6,620 nt of DNA from Pseudomonadota bacterium (GTDB taxonomy: Bacteria; Pseudomonadota; Alphaproteobacteria; Rhizobiales; Rhizobiaceae), in NCBI GenBank assembly GCA_023451915.1, contig JAEXXS010000512.1:1-6620 (forward strand), given 5' to 3'. The position numbers were made by a program, and so were the translations under genes. This document shows, in pieces, positions 5,227 to 6,620 of this stretch (positions are counted from its first letter, which is position 1; each line of letters opens with the position of its first letter). Below the pieces are notes generated by a model. It did not search any database and was not told where the DNA came from. It saw nothing but the letters and a program-made list of their open reading frames with translations.

Positions 5227-6620
5227 TCAGTGGGTTAGGGCGGGCAGAGTTTCCGCCGGAACCATATGGGTAAATGGCGGCAGATAGGCCTGTGCCATCA
5301 CGAGAAGGCCAATGAGCGATGCCAGCGCAACCGAGTGGAAAAACACGTAGCGCAGTATCTTCGATTCATGCCCGTACCACTGGGTTGCCGTGGAGGCGAC
5401 GACGATGGATTGCGCGTCGATCATCTTGCCCATGACACCGCCCGATGAGTTCGAAGCAGCCATCAGCACCGGCGAAAGGCCAAGCTGTTCGGCGGTGATT
5501 TTCTGCAATCCGCCGAAAAGCACGTTGGATGCTGTGTCCGACCCGGTGAGGGCAACGCCGAGCCAGCCCAGCATTGCGCCGAAGAACGGGTAGACCCAGC
5601 CGGTTTGCGCGAATGCAAGGCCGAGTGTCGCGTCTGTGCCGGAATAGCGCGTGACATAGCCCAGAGCCAGCATGGCCGCGATAGTGATGAGCGAGAAGCG
5701 CACGACATAGGCGGTCTTGCCGTATTCCTTCAAGAGCTTGAACGGGTTGAAGCCAAGAACCAGCCCCGCCACGATAGCGGAAAGCAGAATGCCCGATCCG
5801 GTTGCCGACAACAGGTTGAGCGTATAGACCGCCGCTTCCGCATGAGCTTCGGCGACGACGGGCGGCACTTTGAACACCAGATTATGCAAATAAGGCACCT
5901 GAACTTTCAGCACCCAAAGCGAATCAAGCCATGTGCGGAATTGCGGCGTTCCCCAGAGAAACACGAAGATCGACAGAATGAGCCATGGCAACCAAGCGCG
6001 GAAAACGGTTCCCGTCGCATGTTTCTGGGGTGGCGTATAGGGCGTGGCAACCTCATCCGCATCGAGGCTGGTCGAAGTCCAGATACGTTTCGGCTGCCAT
6101 ACCCGCAGAAATCCGGCGAGCGCTGCCATGGAACAGACGGCGGCAATCACATCGACCAGCCACGGACCATGGAAGTTTGAAACCAGATATTGCGGCACAG
6201 CAAAGGCGACACCGGCAACCAGCAAGGCTGGCCAGACATCCAGCATGCCTCTACGCCCGGCAAAAGCCCAGATCAGCCAGAAGGGCACGATCACCGAGAA
6301 GAACGGCAATTGCCGTCCGATCATGCCCGATAGTTGCAGGAGGTCGATACCGGTTACGGCAGAAAGCGCGATGACCGGTGTTCCAAGCGCGCCATAGGCG
6401 ACAGGCGCGGTGTTCGCGATCAACGACAGGCCAGCTGCCGGTAGAGGCGCAAAGCCCAGTCCCATGAGCATGGCCGCAGTGACCGCGACAGGTGTGCCGA
6501 AACCAGCCGCACCTTCAAAGAAAGCACCGAAGGAAAAGGCGATGAACAGAAGCTGGAGACGACGATCCGGCGTAATCCCGGCGATTGAATCGCGCAGGAT
6601 GTTGAATTGCCCTGTCTGTT
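5227..6620 (-). CDS. lldP: L-lactate permease family protein (LldP/LctP), N-terminus outside window
   Basis: The last 463 residues of a lactate/glycolate:proton symporter of the LctP family (TC 2.A.14), an inner-membrane carrier that imports lactate for oxidation. Family members are about 530-560 residues, so roughly 80-100 are missing beyond the right edge. The frame is open to 6620, and the internal ATG at 6471 is not the real start: 49 codons upstream encode clear family sequence, including FSFGAFFEGAAGFGTPVAV (visible residues 28-46). Other signatures are ANTAPVAYGALGTP (68-81) and, near the C-terminus, ALTGSDTASNVLFGGLQ and NSSGGVMGKMIDAQSI. These match the E. coli LldP segments GSDTSSN and SGGVTGKMI. 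Many hydrophobic spans are present. Substrate range (D- or L-lactate, glycolate) cannot be decided. No lactate dehydrogenase or regulator is visible. An intrinsic terminator follows. Confidence 0.94.
   Translation of the reverse strand, partial: QTGQFNILRDSIAGITPDRRLQLLFIAFSFGAFFEGAAGFGTPVAVTAAMLMGLGFAPLPAAGLSLIANTAPVAYGALGTPVIALSAVTGIDLLQLSGMIGRQLPFFSVIVPFWLIWAFAGRRGMLDVWPALLVAGVAFAVPQYLVSNFHGPWLVDVIAAVCSMAALAGFLRVWQPKRIWTSTSLDADEVATPYTPPQKHATGTVFRAWLPWLILSIFVFLWGTPQFRTWLDSLWVLKVQVPYLHNLVFKVPPVVAEAHAEAAVYTLNLLSATGSGILLSAIVAGLVLGFNPFKLLKEYGKTAYVVRFSLITIAAMLALGYVTRYSGTDATLGLAFAQTGWVYPFFGAMLGWLGVALTGSDTASNVLFGGLQKITAEQLGLSPVLMAASNSSGGVMGKMIDAQSIVVASTATQWYGHESKILRYVFFHSVALASLIGLLVMAQAYLPPFTHMVPAETLPALTH

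Noticed and set aside
5605..6180. 191-codon plus-strand open frame opposite the lactate permease gene
   Set aside because: It is rich in R, H, E and Q, as expected for the complement of a hydrophobic membrane protein; it is a shadow frame.
6469..6471. ATG at 6471 as the start of the lactate permease
   Set aside because: The frame continues upstream to the window edge and encodes the conserved family segment EGAAGFGTP.

Overview
The window looks like chromosomal DNA of an alphaproteobacterium of the order Hyphomicrobiales, most likely Brucella/Ochrobactrum (Brucellaceae). I infer this from the protein sequences (PurM, HdaA, a LldP-type permease), from perM-like and hdaA genes lying next to each other, from the moderately high GC content, and from a promoter of the alphaproteobacterial general stress sigma factor EcfG. 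No database search was possible, so the genus is an inference.

Layout from left to right. (1) Positions 1-254, minus strand: the first 84 codons of purM (purine biosynthesis), running off the left edge. (2) Positions 255-807: a 553-bp intergenic region between divergent genes. It holds a 269-bp MITE-like element (286-554) with 20-bp perfect terminal inverted repeats and homologous arms almost to its centre, then about 250 bp of ordinary spacer containing a nested inverted repeat. (3) Positions 808-3728, plus strand: a tightly packed three-gene run of a PerM-like AI-2E family membrane protein, HdaA (DnaA-regulating AAA+ protein with a beta-clamp-binding motif), and an extended-SDR sugar-nucleotide epimerase/reductase that starts 2 nt after hdaA stops. 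(4) Positions 3725-4540, minus strand: a membrane-anchored protein with a proline/alanine-rich linker and a bacterial SH3 domain. Its stop codon overlaps that of the SDR gene in a shared CTAG. (5) Positions 4643-5165, minus strand: a compact unit with an EcfG-type promoter (GGAAC-N16-CGTT), a 48-residue single-span membrane protein, a 51-residue charged protein of unknown function and an intrinsic terminator. (6) Positions 5169-6620, minus strand: a terminator and the C-terminal 463 residues of an L-lactate permease family protein that runs off the right edge.

Most genes are housekeeping. The parts worth a second look are the long-palindrome element between purM and its likely promoter, the small-protein pair that appears to be under general-stress control, and the sugar-nucleotide SDR coupled to the replication regulator hdaA. 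I see no phage, CRISPR, toxin-antitoxin, tRNA or rRNA sequence.
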